Below are positions 34,093-42,960 of a DNA stretch of 64,000 bases, piece by piece; within the stretch, counting starts at the first letter, position 1, and every line of letters starts with the position of its first letter. Where the stretch lies: the NCBI RefSeq assembly GCF_000315425.1, contig NZ_JH992925.1, positions 62,001-126,000 on the forward strand, read 5' to 3'. Both the position numbers and the translations under genes were made by a program. Under the pieces are notes generated by a model, which saw only the letters and a program-made list of their open reading frames with translations, was not told the DNA's origin and did no database searches. The DNA comes from Massilia timonae CCUG 45783. Lineage in GTDB: Bacteria > Pseudomonadota > Gammaproteobacteria > Burkholderiales > Burkholderiaceae_D.

Positions 34093-34598
34093 CATTCCGG
34101 GGCGTCACAGAGGAGTAGCTGCCAGTAACCGACGTCCAGCCGGCGCCCGAACTTCAGGCCTACCTCGGCGAAGTGGGCGACCTTGCAAAAGCCCAGGCGC
34201 TCGTGCAGCGCCACGCTGCGCTCGTTGGGCTGGGCGATGCCCGCGATGACCGTATGCAGTCCGCGGGTGCGCAGCTCGGCGAGCAGCCGTTCGTAGAGGC
34301 GCCGGCCGTGCCCGCGGCCCGCCAGCGCGGGATCCAGATAGACGCTGCTTTCCACCGCATGGCGATAGGCCGGCCTGGCGCGCCATTTGGTGGCGTATGC
34401 ATAGCCGGCCACCACGCCGTCGACCTCCAGCACCAGCCACGGCAGGCCGCCCTTGGTGACGTCCGCGACGCGTTCGGCCATGTCGGAATCAAGCACCGGC
34501 GCCTCCTCGAACGAGATCGTGGTGGTGGCGACGTAGTGGTTGTAGATGGCGCAGATGCGCGCGGCGTCCAGGCTGGAAGCAGTGCGGATGTCGGTCAT
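34092..34598 (-). CDS. arsN1: Arsinothricin N-acetyltransferase-like GNAT enzyme
   Basis: 168-aa GNAT of the phosphinothricin acetyltransferase group. Sequence and context fit ArsN1, which acetylates the arsenic antibiotic arsinothricin with acetyl-CoA. Family blocks: IYNHYVATTTISFEE, AYATKWRARPAYRHAVESSVYLDP, the acetyl-CoA loop GRGHGRRLYE, HTVIAGIAQPNERSVALHERLGF, and the C-terminal DVGYWQLLL. It is the last gene of the ars operon, 30 bp after arsH. Its final codons (LLLCDAPE) and stop lie inside the tRNA-tail repeat, so the gene end was formed or fused at that repeat. A phosphinothricin or methionine sulfoximine substrate is the alternative. Confidence 0.8.
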   Translation of the reverse strand: MTDIRTASSLDAARICAIYNHYVATTTISFEEAPVLDSDMAERVADVTKGGLPWLVLEVDGVVAGYAYATKWRARPAYRHAVESSVYLDPALAGRGHGRRLYERLLAELRTRGLHTVIAGIAQPNERSVALHERLGFCKVAHFAEVGLKFGRRLDVGYWQLLLCDAPE

Positions 34599-34628
34599 GG
34601 CTTCATGGTAGCAGCGTGGCGCGCCGGC

Positions 34629-35345
34629 TCACAAGCGCGCGATCTGGCGGTCGATCGCCTGGTTGGCGCGCTCGCTGCGTTCGCTGTAGCGGTCCGTCAG
34701 GTAATCGCTGCTGCCGCGCATCAGTAGCGTGATCTTGTAGAGCTCCTCCATGACGTCGACCACGCGCTCGTAGTAGGCGGACGGGCGCATGCGGTCGTCG
34801 TCGCCGAATTCCTTGTAGGCCATCGGCACCGACGACTGGTTCGGGATCGTGAACATGCGCATCCAGCGGCCCAGCAGGCGCAGGGTATTGACCACGTTGA
34901 ACGACTGCGAGCCGCCGCAGACCTGCATCACGGCCAGCGTCTTGCCCTGGCTGGGACGCACCGAGCCCTGTTCGAGCGGGATCCAGTCGATCTGGTTCTT
35001 GAATACCGCCGTCACCGCACCGTGGCGTTCGGGGCTGCACCACACCTGGCCCTCGGACCAGATGCATAGTTCACGCAGCTCGGCCACCTTCGGGTGGGTA
35101 TCGGGCGCGCCGCCCACCATCGGCAACCCGGCCGGATCGAAGATCTTCACTTCGGCGCCGAAGTGGCGCAGGATGCGCGCCGCTTCTTCCGTCAGCAGGC
35201 GGCTGAACGAGCGCTCGCGCAGCGAGCCGTACAGCATCAGGATGCGCGGCGGATGGTCGACGCCGTCCGCGGGAGCGAGCCGCTTGGCGGCCGGCAGGTC
35301 GAGGCGCGCCGGATCGATATTGGGAAGGTCGGGTATCTTGTCCAT
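34629..35345 (-). CDS. arsH: ArsH NADPH-dependent FMN oxidoreductase
   Basis: 238-aa flavoprotein that oxidises trivalent organoarsenicals to less toxic pentavalent forms. It has the FMN phosphate loop [13 protein letters not shown], then [24 protein letters not shown] and [15 protein letters not shown], all typical of ArsH. Length is normal. It starts 15 bp after the arsB stop and is co-directional with arsC and arsB. Confidence 0.94.
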   Translation of the reverse strand: MDKIPDLPNIDPARLDLPAAKRLAPADGVDHPPRILMLYGSLRERSFSRLLTEEAARILRHFGAEVKIFDPAGLPMVGGAPDTHPKVAELRELCIWSEGQVWCSPERHGAVTAVFKNQIDWIPLEQGSVRPSQGKTLAVMQVCGGSQSFNVVNTLRLLGRWMRMFTIPNQSSVPMAYKEFGDDDRMRPSAYYERVVDVMEELYKITLLMRGSSDYLTDRYSERSERANQAIDRQIARL

Positions 35346-35360
35346 GTTCGCTTTCAGTGT

Positions 35361-36641
35361 TCAGCCCAGGCGCAGCGCGAGCGCGCACAGCGTGAGCAGG
35401 AGGATCGGCAAGGTCAGCACCACGCCGACGCGCAGGTAATAGCCCCACGAGATGCGGATGCCCTTGCTCGACAGGACGTGCAGCCAGAGCAGGGTGGCAA
35501 GGCTGCCGATCGGGGTGATCTTGGGACCGAGGTCGCTGCCGATCGCGTTCGCATAGATCATCGCCTCGCGCACGGCGCCTCCCGTGGCGCTGGCGTCGAT
35601 CGCCAGCGCGCCGACCAGCACCGTCGGCATATTGTTCATGATGGACGAGAGGGCCGCGGCGATGAAGCCGGTGCCCAGCGCCGCGCCCCAGACGCCGTAG
35701 GCGGCGCAGCGTTCGAACAGGACGGCCAGGCCGTCGGTCAGGCCGGCGTTGCGCAGGCCGTACACCACCAGGTACATCCCGAGCGAAAACACCACGACCT
35801 GCCACGGCGCGCCGCGCAGCACTTCGCGCGTCGGGATGCGGTGGCCGCGCGCGGCGACGGCGAGCAGGATGGCGGCGCCGCCGGCCGCGACGGCGCTGAT
35901 CGGCACGCCGGCGTCGTCCAGCCAGAAGAAGCCGGCCAGCAGCAGCGCCAGCACCCACCAGCCGGCATGGAAGGTGGCGCGATCGACGATCGCGTCGCCC
36001 GGCGCGCGCAGCTGGGCGAGGTCGTAGTCGCGCGGGATGTCCTTGCGGAAGAACAGGTACAGGACCGCCAGTGTCGACGCCACCGAGACCAGGTTGACCG
36101 GGACCATGACCGCGGCGAAGCGCGCGAAGCCGATGCCGAAGTAGTCGGCCGAGACGATGTTGACCAGGTTCGACACCACCAGCGGCAGGCTGGCGGTGTC
36201 GGCGACGAAGCCGGCCGCCATCACGAAGGCCAGCGTCGCGCGCGGCGGGAAGCGCAGCGCGGCCAGCATGGCGATCACGATCGGCGTCAGGATCAGCGCC
36301 GCGCCGTCGTTGGCGAACAGCGCCGCCACCGCGGCGCCGAGCAGCACCAGCAGCACGAACAGGCGCCGGCCGTCGCCCTTGCCCCAGCGCGCCACGTGCA
36401 GCGCGGCCCACTCGAACGAACCGGCGCGGTCGAGCAGCAGGCTGATGACAATCACGGCGACGAAGGCGCCGGTGGCGTTCCAGACGATGTTCCACACCAC
36501 GGGGACGTCGGACAGCCCGATGACGCCGGTGAGCAGGGCGGCGAGGCCGCCGGCGGCCGCGCTCCAGCCGATGCCCAGGCCGCGCGGCTGCCAGATCACC
36601 AGCGCCAGCGTGGCGACGAAGATGAGCGAGGCGGTCAGCAT
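35361..36641 (-). CDS. arsB: Arsenite efflux permease ArsB
   Basis: 426-aa inner-membrane arsenite/antimonite exporter of the ArsB (ion transporter) family, with about 12 hydrophobic segments. Recognisable blocks are [76 protein letters not shown] and [20 protein letters not shown]. The start at 36641 overlaps the arsC stop by 7 bp. No arsA is present, so export would be driven by the proton-motive force. Confidence 0.93.
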   Translation of the reverse strand: MLTASLIFVATLALVIWQPRGLGIGWSAAAGGLAALLTGVIGLSDVPVVWNIVWNATGAFVAVIVISLLLDRAGSFEWAALHVARWGKGDGRRLFVLLVLLGAAVAALFANDGAALILTPIVIAMLAALRFPPRATLAFVMAAGFVADTASLPLVVSNLVNIVSADYFGIGFARFAAVMVPVNLVSVASTLAVLYLFFRKDIPRDYDLAQLRAPGDAIVDRATFHAGWWVLALLLAGFFWLDDAGVPISAVAAGGAAILLAVAARGHRIPTREVLRGAPWQVVVFSLGMYLVVYGLRNAGLTDGLAVLFERCAAYGVWGAALGTGFIAAALSSIMNNMPTVLVGALAIDASATGGAVREAMIYANAIGSDLGPKITPIGSLATLLWLHVLSSKGIRISWGYYLRVGVVLTLPILLLTLCALALRLG

Positions 36642-37108
36642 GCGCCGACGCGGTCCAGCGCTTCCTCGAGCGCTGCGCGCTCGCCGGCCAGCTCGGCCAG
36701 CGGCAAGGCGAACAGCGCCTGGACGCGGGCCAGCACGATCGCGTAGGTCGCTTCGAAGGCGGCCGCGATGTCCGCGGGCGTTCCCTGCACCTCGCTCGGG
36801 TCGGCCAGTCCCCAGTGCGTGCGCACGACGTCGCCCAGGTAGGCCGGGCAGGTCTCGCCGGCGGCATTGCCGCATACGGTCACCACCACGTCCGGCGTGA
36901 GCGGCAGGTCGTGCCACGACTTGCTGGCATGGCCGTCCACTGCAATGCCGTGGCGGCGCAGCAGCGCGATCGCGTCCGGATTGATCCGGCCGCTCGGATG
37001 GCTGCCTGCGCTGATGGCCTTGAAGCCCGGCGGCGCGAGATGGTTGAACACGGCTTCGCTCAGGATCGAACGGCAGGAGTTGCCAGTACAGAGGAACAGG
37101 AAGTTCAT
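36635..37108 (-). CDS. arsC: Arsenate reductase, low-molecular-weight phosphatase type
   Basis: 157-aa ArsC of the LMW protein tyrosine phosphatase fold, reducing arsenate to arsenite. The P-loop is C7-T-G-N-S-C12-R-S, and the redox Cys79 and Cys87 ([18 protein letters not shown]) match the thioredoxin- or glutaredoxin/mycothiol-coupled group. The 157-residue length has a C-terminal extension ([16 protein letters not shown]) usual in proteobacterial members. It is the first gene of the operon, divergent from arsR over 101 bp. Confidence 0.93.
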   Translation of the reverse strand: MNFLFLCTGNSCRSILSEAVFNHLAPPGFKAISAGSHPSGRINPDAIALLRRHGIAVDGHASKSWHDLPLTPDVVVTVCGNAAGETCPAYLGDVVRTHWGLADPSEVQGTPADIAAAFEATYAIVLARVQALFALPLAELAGERAALEEALDRVGAC

Positions 37109-37130
37109 GGGTAAGAAGGTATCGGGTTAA

Positions 37131-37156
37131 TCTCAACATTTCAATAGATATTGAGA
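37131..37156. promoter_or_regulatory. ArsR operator candidate
   Basis: In the arsC-arsR divergent region, TCTCAA (37131-37136) pairs with TTGAGA (37151-37156), and inside them TCAAT-AGAT-ATTGA (37141-37154) is a perfect inverted repeat. Size, A/T content and position fit an ArsR/SmtB dimer site. Confidence 0.6.
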
Positions 37157-37209
37157 CGATGGGCCGACTATAATCGAGGCACTGAAATTCTTCAACTGGA
37201 ACATCGAGG

Positions 37210-37551
37210 ATGGAAACGAAACAGGTACTGGCGGCGCTCGCCGCCCTGGCCCAGGAGTCGCGGCTGGCGATCTTCCGCCTGCTGATCCAGGCTGGCCCAT
37301 CGGGACTGCCGGCCGGGAAGATCGGCGAGGAACTGGGCATTGCCTCGTCGGCGCTGTCCTTCCACCTGAAGGAGCTAAGCCATGCCGGCCTGGTGACGGC
37401 GCGCCAGGAAGGGAGATTCGTCATCTACACAGCGCAGTTCGACACCATGAGCGAGCTGGTCGGCTTCCTCACCGAGAATTGCTGCGCCGGCGTTCCCTGC
37501 GGGATCGATGCGCCGGGCGGGGCGTGCCTGCCCGCGGCAGGCAATCGCTGA
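37210..37551 (+). CDS. arsR: ArsR-family arsenic-responsive repressor
   Basis: 113-aa winged-helix repressor. The HTH region is [27 protein letters not shown]. The usual alpha-3 metal site (ELCVCDL) is absent. Instead Cys91, Cys92 and Cys97 ([11 protein letters not shown]) near the C-terminus form the As(III) site seen in Acidithiobacillus-type ArsR proteins. It is divergent from arsC-arsB-arsH-arsN1 and should repress both directions until arsenite binds. A further Cys (GGACLP) lies at the tail. Confidence 0.92.
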   Translation: METKQVLAALAALAQESRLAIFRLLIQAGPSGLPAGKIGEELGIASSALSFHLKELSHAGLVTARQEGRFVIYTAQFDTMSELVGFLTENCCAGVPCGIDAPGGACLPAAGNR

Positions 37552-37587
37552 ATACCTTCGCGGTTCCCGACCGCCATGGTCAACAAT

Positions 37588-37643
37588 TGATGCATTGCAA
37601 CATTCCTCTGCTAACATGTTAACCAGTAGTTGTTATCTGGTTA
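37588..37643 (+). promoter_or_regulatory. Operator-like repeats upstream of the DASS carrier
   Basis: Three symmetric elements lie in the 76 bp before the ATG at 37664: TGATGC-ATT-GCAACA (37588-37602), the palindrome TAACATGTTA (37612-37621), and TAACCAG-N10-CTGGTTA (37620-37643). The last two overlap. They suggest substrate-dependent control by an unidentified regulator. Confidence 0.4.
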
Positions 37644-37663
37644 CATCGTCAGAAGGAATCGTC

Positions 37664-39169
37664 ATGCTGTCGCAATTGCAGGCCATGTTTCGTTACTTTA
37701 GCCAGGCCGTGCCGTTCCGCCTGGTTCCCGCCCTCGTCACCACCGCCGTCCTCTTCACGCTACTGGCGCTGCCCCATCCCGAGGGGCTGAACCCCGATTC
37801 CTGGGGCCTGGTCGCCATCTTCCTCACCACCATCGTCGCCATCATCCTGAAGGTGATGCCGATCGGCGTCATGGCCCTGATGGCCATCGTCATCGTCTCG
37901 CTGTCGCAAGTGACTTCCGGTTCGTCCAAGGGCGCCATGGCCGACGCCCTGGGCAGCTTTTCGAGCCCGCTCATCTGGCTGATCGTGGTCGCCGTGCTGA
38001 TCTCGCGCGGCCTCAAGAAGACGGGGCTGGGCGCCCGCATCGGCCTGCAGTTCATCGCACTGCTGGGCAAGCGCACGGTCGGCATCGGCTACGGGCTGGC
38101 CGTGTGCGAACTGGTGCTGGCGCCGTTTACGCCCAGTAATACCGCGCGCGGCGGCGGCATCGTGCATCCGATCATGAAGTCGATCGCCAGCGCCTTCGAT
38201 TCCGATCCGGCCAAGGGCACGCACGGCAAGGTCGGCACCTACCTGGCGCTGGTCAACTACCACGCCAATCCGATTACCTCGGCGATGTTCCTGACGGCCA
38301 CCGCGCCCAATCCGCTGGTGGTCGACTTCGTCGCCCGCGCCAGCGGCCAGGGCTTTCACTTGAGCTGGACCACCTGGGCCCTGTGCATGGTGCTGCCGGG
38401 CCTGGTCTGCCTGTTCCTGATGCCGCTCGCCGTCTACCTGCTGGCGCCGCCCGAGCTCAAGCAGACGCCGGATGCGGTGCAGTTCGCGCGCAGCGAGCTG
38501 GCGCGCATGGGGCCGTTGTCGGCCAGCGAAAAAGTCATGCTCGGCACCTTTGGGCTGCTGCTGGTGCTGTGGGCGAACGTGCCGGCCATGCTGTTCGGGC
38601 CGGCGTTTACGCTCGACCCGACCGTGGTCGCCTTTCTCGGCCTGTTCGCCCTGATCATCACCGGCACCCTCGACTGGGATGATGTGCTGTCCGAGAAAAG
38701 CGCCTGGGATACCCTGATCTGGTTCGGCGCGCTGGTGATGCTGGCCGAGCAGCTCAATCAACTGGGCGTTATCGCCTGGGCCTCGGACGGCATGCGCGAC
38801 GCGATCGTCGCCAGCGGCATGGGGTGGGAGGCGGCGGCGACCGTGCTGGTGCTGGCCTTCGTGTTCTCGCACTACCTGTTCGCCAGCACCACGGCCCACA
38901 TCAGCGCCATGATGTTCGCTTTTCTTTCGGTCGGGGCCGCGCTGGTGCCGGGGGAATACCTGATCCTGTTCCTGCTCATGATGACCGCCGCCTCGGCCAT
39001 CATGATGACCCTGACCCACTACGCCACCGGCACCTCGCCGATCATCTTCGGCAGCGGTTACGTGACGATGGGGGTGTGGTGGCGCATCGGCTTCATCATG
39101 TGCGTGTTCGAGCTGGCGGTGTTCGCCGTGGTGGGTGGCGCGTGGTGGAAGGTCCTCGGTTACTGGTGA
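37664..39169 (+). CDS. DASS-family dicarboxylate/sodium symporter
   Basis: 501-aa inner-membrane carrier of the divalent anion:Na+ symporter (CitT/TtdT-like) group with about 12 helices. The signature SNTARGGGIVHPIMKSIA near residues 157-174 and the C-terminal counterpart HYATGTSPIIFGSGYV carry the two conserved substrate/sodium loops. AGAAGGA precedes ATG 37664; the longer ORF from 37508 overlaps arsR. Likely substrates are C4-dicarboxylates, tartrate or citrate. It is in the same direction as arsR but has its own operator-like leader. Confidence 0.88.
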   Translation: MLSQLQAMFRYFSQAVPFRLVPALVTTAVLFTLLALPHPEGLNPDSWGLVAIFLTTIVAIILKVMPIGVMALMAIVIVSLSQVTSGSSKGAMADALGSFSSPLIWLIVVAVLISRGLKKTGLGARIGLQFIALLGKRTVGIGYGLAVCELVLAPFTPSNTARGGGIVHPIMKSIASAFDSDPAKGTHGKVGTYLALVNYHANPITSAMFLTATAPNPLVVDFVARASGQGFHLSWTTWALCMVLPGLVCLFLMPLAVYLLAPPELKQTPDAVQFARSELARMGPLSASEKVMLGTFGLLLVLWANVPAMLFGPAFTLDPTVVAFLGLFALIITGTLDWDDVLSEKSAWDTLIWFGALVMLAEQLNQLGVIAWASDGMRDAIVASGMGWEAAATVLVLAFVFSHYLFASTTAHISAMMFAFLSVGAALVPGEYLILFLLMMTAASAIMMTLTHYATGTSPIIFGSGYVTMGVWWRIGFIMCVFELAVFAVVGGAWWKVLGYW

Positions 39170-39259
39170 AGAGAACATATCTGGCCTAGATGGCACTGGC
39201 ACCTTGGGAATTCGGGAGCGCCGGCATCAGCCAGTTATGGAACGATGTCGGAGCGCGAG

Positions 39260-39280
39260 TGTGGCAGCGAAAGCGCCACA
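39260..39280. promoter_or_regulatory. Inverted repeat before the lower-G+C gene
   Basis: TGTGGC-N9-GCCACA in the 197-bp gap between the DASS carrier and the gene at 39367. It lacks a T run, so it could be a weak terminator of the carrier or a binding site. A TATACA hexamer further on (about 39336) may be a -10 element. Confidence 0.3.
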
Positions 39281-39366
39281 TATTGTCATGTGAAAAATCC
39301 TGATAACCCTGCTAGGTGCGGTCTTTCTTGCGTTCTATACACTAATCGGATTTCAGGGTAAACATC

Positions 39367-41310
39367 ATGAGCGAGACAGGTGATTCACCGGCTATTCAGT
39401 TAGCGAAATTCTCCGAAATCGTTGGGCAGGATGATGCAGATGAACTCTTGCTGCAACTCACCGACGACATGCTTATCGACTTCGCCGCCAAGCTGGATCA
39501 GTCCGAAGCTGATTCGATTTGGGCAGCCGCAAACGATTTTGGTATTCAGTTTTATTCCGGGCCAGACTGCCTGATCCATCGGTTGGCCCAACTGACAGCG
39601 TCACGGCACCCGGGCGCCTGGAAAAAATTTCATTCGGCGTTAATTCAGCTGTCTTCTGCACGCTACATCGAATGGTGCCTGGCCCGTATCGAATCCATCG
39701 ATATTAGCCAGACCGGAAATGACGCAGTGATAGAGTTGCTGGACGAGGTGCTTCCATTGCTGGTCGCCACCGCAGTTCACGATGAAGCGTGCAAGTTGGT
39801 GAACGCGGTGCTGGACCTCAAATGTATCGACACCAAGTTCAAGTTTCTGAACCTGATCGCAGGAATAACGCTGGCCGATGGCCGTACCAACCCGATCGTC
39901 GCTTTTGCACGCGATGGTGATCCCCGGCTCGCGCATGCGATTGCATATTTCTGGGAGGACAGCTTTAACAGGACAGGAACGAAAACCTCTGGTCTGTGGA
40001 CTGATAATATCGATTGGGGCTATCTGCGTGTGCTCCCGCCAGCCATCAAGCTGGTCGGTTCGCATTGTCCAGGCATGACCATGCTCGGGGCAGGCTATTC
40101 AGCAGGTATCCGCGCTTCCACGATTGGAGATGTTCAGGATGTATTGGACCGTTTGCATGGTGGAAGCCGGCATCCCGAATTCGCACCAATGGGGACACTG
40201 TGGTATTTCCTGAAACAACTGAGTGTACTGCGCGGGAGCGACAACGATACTGAGCGCAGCGGTGTGCGTGCAGGGCTTTTAGCGCTGGTAAAGCGTGACC
40301 CGGAGTTGTGGGTAAAAGCATTACGGTGGATATTGCTGCACGCAGAAGCGATCAAACAGGACGTGACCCTCATTAGCTGCGAACTCGCCCAGACCAACGA
40401 AGAAGTCAGGAATGGGTTACGGGTGTTGCAGGCAGATCCTGCCGTGTCAACGCTTGCCATGGGAATCCGTGCACTGGCCGAAGGCATCGTGGATCCGGCG
40501 GACAAGCATTCATTGGCATTGGCCGATTCACTGGCGCATTACTTCGACGGGACGCCGAAGTTTCCTTCGCCTTTGGCACTACGGTCTTCGACCTGGGTAG
40601 GCTCTGATCGGCTGGAAAAATATTTGCGCGACGGGGTAGCGCGGGCCTGTCACAAGTTTGCTGTCGATGTTCCCAATCAGTGGAAGAGCCAGGAAGAGGC
40701 GCTCACCGCTACTCTGATGACTTTGCTTGTCGAACAATTCGGCGAGAGCCGGAAGCTGTCAACCTATGCTCGTTCTGAGGCTTTTGGCATTCCTACCTTG
40801 AGATTGTCGCAGCGTGAGATATCCAAATCCGCGGAAGAGCCGACGTATGGTTGTGATCTCGCCTTCGTGGTAAGGGCTAGAGCGCAGGGAATCTACGCGC
40901 TTGACTGGGCCGGGCTCGTACAGGTGAAAAAGACATTGGCAGGCAATGAGAACGCCGCGATCGCAGATAGCTGGAAAATCGAAATCGCCCAGTTGAAGAC
41001 ATTGATTGGAAAGTGCGCTAGCGCGGTGTATTTTCTCATCTGCGGACACGGTGAAGTACTTGTCGTGCCGGCACGCCATCTACTGGGTTACGTAGCCGGA
41101 AGTTCGAAGAAAGGAGCCAAATCGCGCACGGTGGGGTACAACGAAATTCGGTCGGCAGCCATCCCGCTTGATCAATACCTGGTCGATCTGTTGATAGGGC
41201 AGTGGACCGGCAATGCATCCGATGCGATCATGACGTTTATTGACGGCAATTCAGGACTACGACCGAAGCATGTGGTGCAGGTCGAGATCCATTTTTCGCC
41301 GCGTCAGTGA
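39367..41310 (+). CDS. Large orphan protein with C-terminal PD-(D/E)XK-like nuclease signature
   Basis: 647-aa protein, no signal peptide or membrane segment. Residues 1-430 are mostly helical and match nothing I recognise. The C-terminal part (about 440-575) has the layout of Mrr-like/PD-(D/E)XK nucleases: a leading helix with EEALTATLMTLL (443-454), RLSQREISKSAEEPTYGCDLAF with Glu490/491 and Asp497, LVQVKKT with Gln519 and Lys521, then QLKTLI (542-547) and SAVYFLICG. The GCD...QVKK pair resembles the GxD...QxK core of restriction and defence nucleases. Three sampled lines give about 53% G+C, well below neighbours. It stands alone between metabolic genes. A defence role is inference; catalytic activity is unproven. 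Confidence 0.6.
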   Translation: MSETGDSPAIQLAKFSEIVGQDDADELLLQLTDDMLIDFAAKLDQSEADSIWAAANDFGIQFYSGPDCLIHRLAQLTASRHPGAWKKFHSALIQLSSARYIEWCLARIESIDISQTGNDAVIELLDEVLPLLVATAVHDEACKLVNAVLDLKCIDTKFKFLNLIAGITLADGRTNPIVAFARDGDPRLAHAIAYFWEDSFNRTGTKTSGLWTDNIDWGYLRVLPPAIKLVGSHCPGMTMLGAGYSAGIRASTIGDVQDVLDRLHGGSRHPEFAPMGTLWYFLKQLSVLRGSDNDTERSGVRAGLLALVKRDPELWVKALRWILLHAEAIKQDVTLISCELAQTNEEVRNGLRVLQADPAVSTLAMGIRALAEGIVDPADKHSLALADSLAHYFDGTPKFPSPLALRSSTWVGSDRLEKYLRDGVARACHKFAVDVPNQWKSQEEALTATLMTLLVEQFGESRKLSTYARSEAFGIPTLRLSQREISKSAEEPTYGCDLAFVVRARAQGIYALDWAGLVQVKKTLAGNENAAIADSWKIEIAQLKTLIGKCASAVYFLICGHGEVLVVPARHLLGYVAGSSKKGAKSRTVGYNEIRSAAIPLDQYLVDLLIGQWTGNASDAIMTFIDGNSGLRPKHVVQVEIHFSPRQ

Positions 41311-41328
41311 CGTTCAGGAGCCCTTGTC

Positions 41329-41892
41329 CTAAACAGGCTTTGGGGCGTCTTGCTTGACCAGCGCCAGCACCTCGCGAAAGCGCGGATGGCGGCAATCGCG
41401 CAGCCACTCGAACAGCACCATCTCGTGCGTCACGATCGTCGCGCCGGCCTGCCGCAGGCGGCGCATGGCGGCGGCGTGGTCGGACGGCCGGCGCGAGCCG
41501 CTCGCGTTCTCCACCACAACTACTTCGCGGCCGGCGCGCAGCAGGCCGAGCGCCGTCTGCAGCAGGCAGACGTGGGCTTCGCAACCGGCGAGCACCACTT
41601 GCCGGCGCCCAGGGCCGTGCGCGTCGAGCGCCGCCAGCAGGCCATCCTCGCAGGCATCGAAATGCGTCTTCGGCACCGTCTGCACGCACCAGCGCGCCAG
41701 CGCCTCGGCGTTCGGGCCGAGACGTTCGGGGTTCTGCTCGGTCCCCAGCACCGGCACCTCCAGCAGCGCGGCGGCGCGCGCCAACAGCAGCGCCATGGCG
41801 ACGACATCGTCCGCGCCGTGGATCGCCGGCATCATCCGCGCCTGGTAGTCGACCAGCACCACACTGCTCGCCCGCGCATCGATTGCATTCAT
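41329..41892 (-). CDS. Isochorismatase-like cysteine hydrolase
   Basis: 187-aa enzyme of the isochorismatase/nicotinamidase fold. The likely triad is Asp15 (VVLVDYQARMMP), Lys75 (VPKTHFDA) and a Cys in LAGCEAHVCLLQTA, with Cys109 in the usual nucleophile position. The Met at 41892 has GAGGACGAG upstream; a longer ORF to 41967 extends into the divergent promoter region. The substrate is unknown. It is divergent from pta and convergent with the gene at 39367, 18 bp apart. Confidence 0.87.
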   Translation of the reverse strand: MNAIDARASSVVLVDYQARMMPAIHGADDVVAMALLLARAAALLEVPVLGTEQNPERLGPNAEALARWCVQTVPKTHFDACEDGLLAALDAHGPGRRQVVLAGCEAHVCLLQTALGLLRAGREVVVVENASGSRRPSDHAAAMRRLRQAGATIVTHEMVLFEWLRDCRHPRFREVLALVKQDAPKPV

Positions 41893-41927
41893 CTCGTCCT
41901 CGTCGATTCTCTTAAACCAGATTAAGT

Positions 41928-41946
41928 TATGTTGCGTTGCAGCATA
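41928..41946. promoter_or_regulatory. TATGYTGC inverted repeat upstream of pta-ackA-fabI
   Basis: TATGTTGC-GTT-GCAGCATA, seven of eight arm positions symmetric, in the divergent region between the isochorismatase gene and pta. It shares the TGnTGC-N3-GCAnCA core with the site upstream of the DASS carrier. TGC/GCA-type sites are known for the PHA regulator PhaR; assignment here is inference. Confidence 0.4.
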
Positions 41947-42008
41947 AAATGATTGCTTTGCAGTCAAGTGATGCTACCATCTACCGGTCGTGCTATGAGG
42001 AGGAGGCC

Positions 42009-42959
42009 ATGGAGCCGATGAACACCACGCATCCCTATTATGATCACCTGATCGCCGCCGCGCGCGAGCAGGGGCCGGTCACGGTGGCGGTGGCCCATGC
42101 CTGCGACCGCTACGCGATCGAGGCGGCGCTCGACGCTGCCCGCATCGGCCTGATCGCGCCGCTGCTGGTCGGACCCGTGGCGCGCATCCACGGCGCGGCC
42201 GACGCGGCCGGCCTCGATATCGGCGCGCTGACCCTGGTCGACACGGAGCACAGCCACGCGTCGGCCGCGCGCGCGGTGGAGCTGGTGCGCGAGGGCAGGG
42301 CAGCGGCCCTGATGAAAGGAAGCCTGCACACCGACGAGTTGATGGGCGCCGTGGTGTCCGGCGCCACCGGCCTGCGCACGGCGCGGCGCCTCTCCCACTG
42401 CTTCGTGATGGACGTGCCGGGCCGCAGCGAACCCCTGATCATCACCGACGCCGCCATCAACATCATTCCCGACCTGGCGGCCAAGCGCGACATCGTGCAG
42501 AACGCCATCGACCTGGCCCGGGTGCTCGGCTTCGAGGGCGTGCGGGTGGCGATCCTGGCGGCGGTGGAAACCGTGAGCGACAAGATGCCGTCGACGATCG
42601 ACGCCGCGGCCCTGTGCAAGATGGCCGACCGCGGCCAGATCACGGGCGGCATCCTGGACGGCCCGCTGGCGATGGACAATGCGATCGACCTGCAGGCCGC
42701 CGCCGTCAAGGGCCTGGTGTCGCCGGTCGCGGGCCGCGCCAACGTGCTGGTGGCGCCGGACCTGGAAGCCGGCAATATGCTGGCCAAGAGCCTGAGCTTC
42801 ATGGCCGGCGCGGCGGCGGCCGGCATCGTGCTCGGCGCGCGCGTGCCGCTGATCCTGACCAGCCGCGCCGACACGGTCGCGGCGCGCCTGGCCTCGTGCG
42901 CGGTGGCGGTGCTGCTGGCGCGCCACCAGTTGGCCAGCGCCCAGCTGGCGGGGCGCTGA
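42009..42959 (+). CDS. pta: Phosphate acetyl/butyryltransferase
   Basis: 316-aa acyl-CoA:phosphate acyltransferase of the Pta/Ptb family, the short form without the N-terminal regulatory domain of E. coli Pta. Blocks: VAHACDRYAIEAALDAARIG, LMKGSLHTDELMGAVV, ITDAAINIIPDLAAKRDIVQNAI, GILDGPLAMDNAID, VSPVAGRANVLVAPDLEAGNM. GAGGAGGAG precedes ATG 42009. ackA follows after 1 bp. Acetyl-CoA is the likely substrate because of ackA, but butyryl- or other short acyl-CoAs are possible. The ORF from 41937 includes leader sequence. Confidence 0.88.
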   Translation: MEPMNTTHPYYDHLIAAAREQGPVTVAVAHACDRYAIEAALDAARIGLIAPLLVGPVARIHGAADAAGLDIGALTLVDTEHSHASAARAVELVREGRAAALMKGSLHTDELMGAVVSGATGLRTARRLSHCFVMDVPGRSEPLIITDAAINIIPDLAAKRDIVQNAIDLARVLGFEGVRVAILAAVETVSDKMPSTIDAAALCKMADRGQITGGILDGPLAMDNAIDLQAAAVKGLVSPVAGRANVLVAPDLEAGNMLAKSLSFMAGAAAAGIVLGARVPLILTSRADTVAARLASCAVAVLLARHQLASAQLAGR

Positions 42960-42960
42960 G

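Noticed and set aside
35094-36746. 550-aa plus-strand ORF antisense to arsH-arsB
   Set aside because: Gln/Asp/His/Arg-rich shadow frame of a membrane protein gene.
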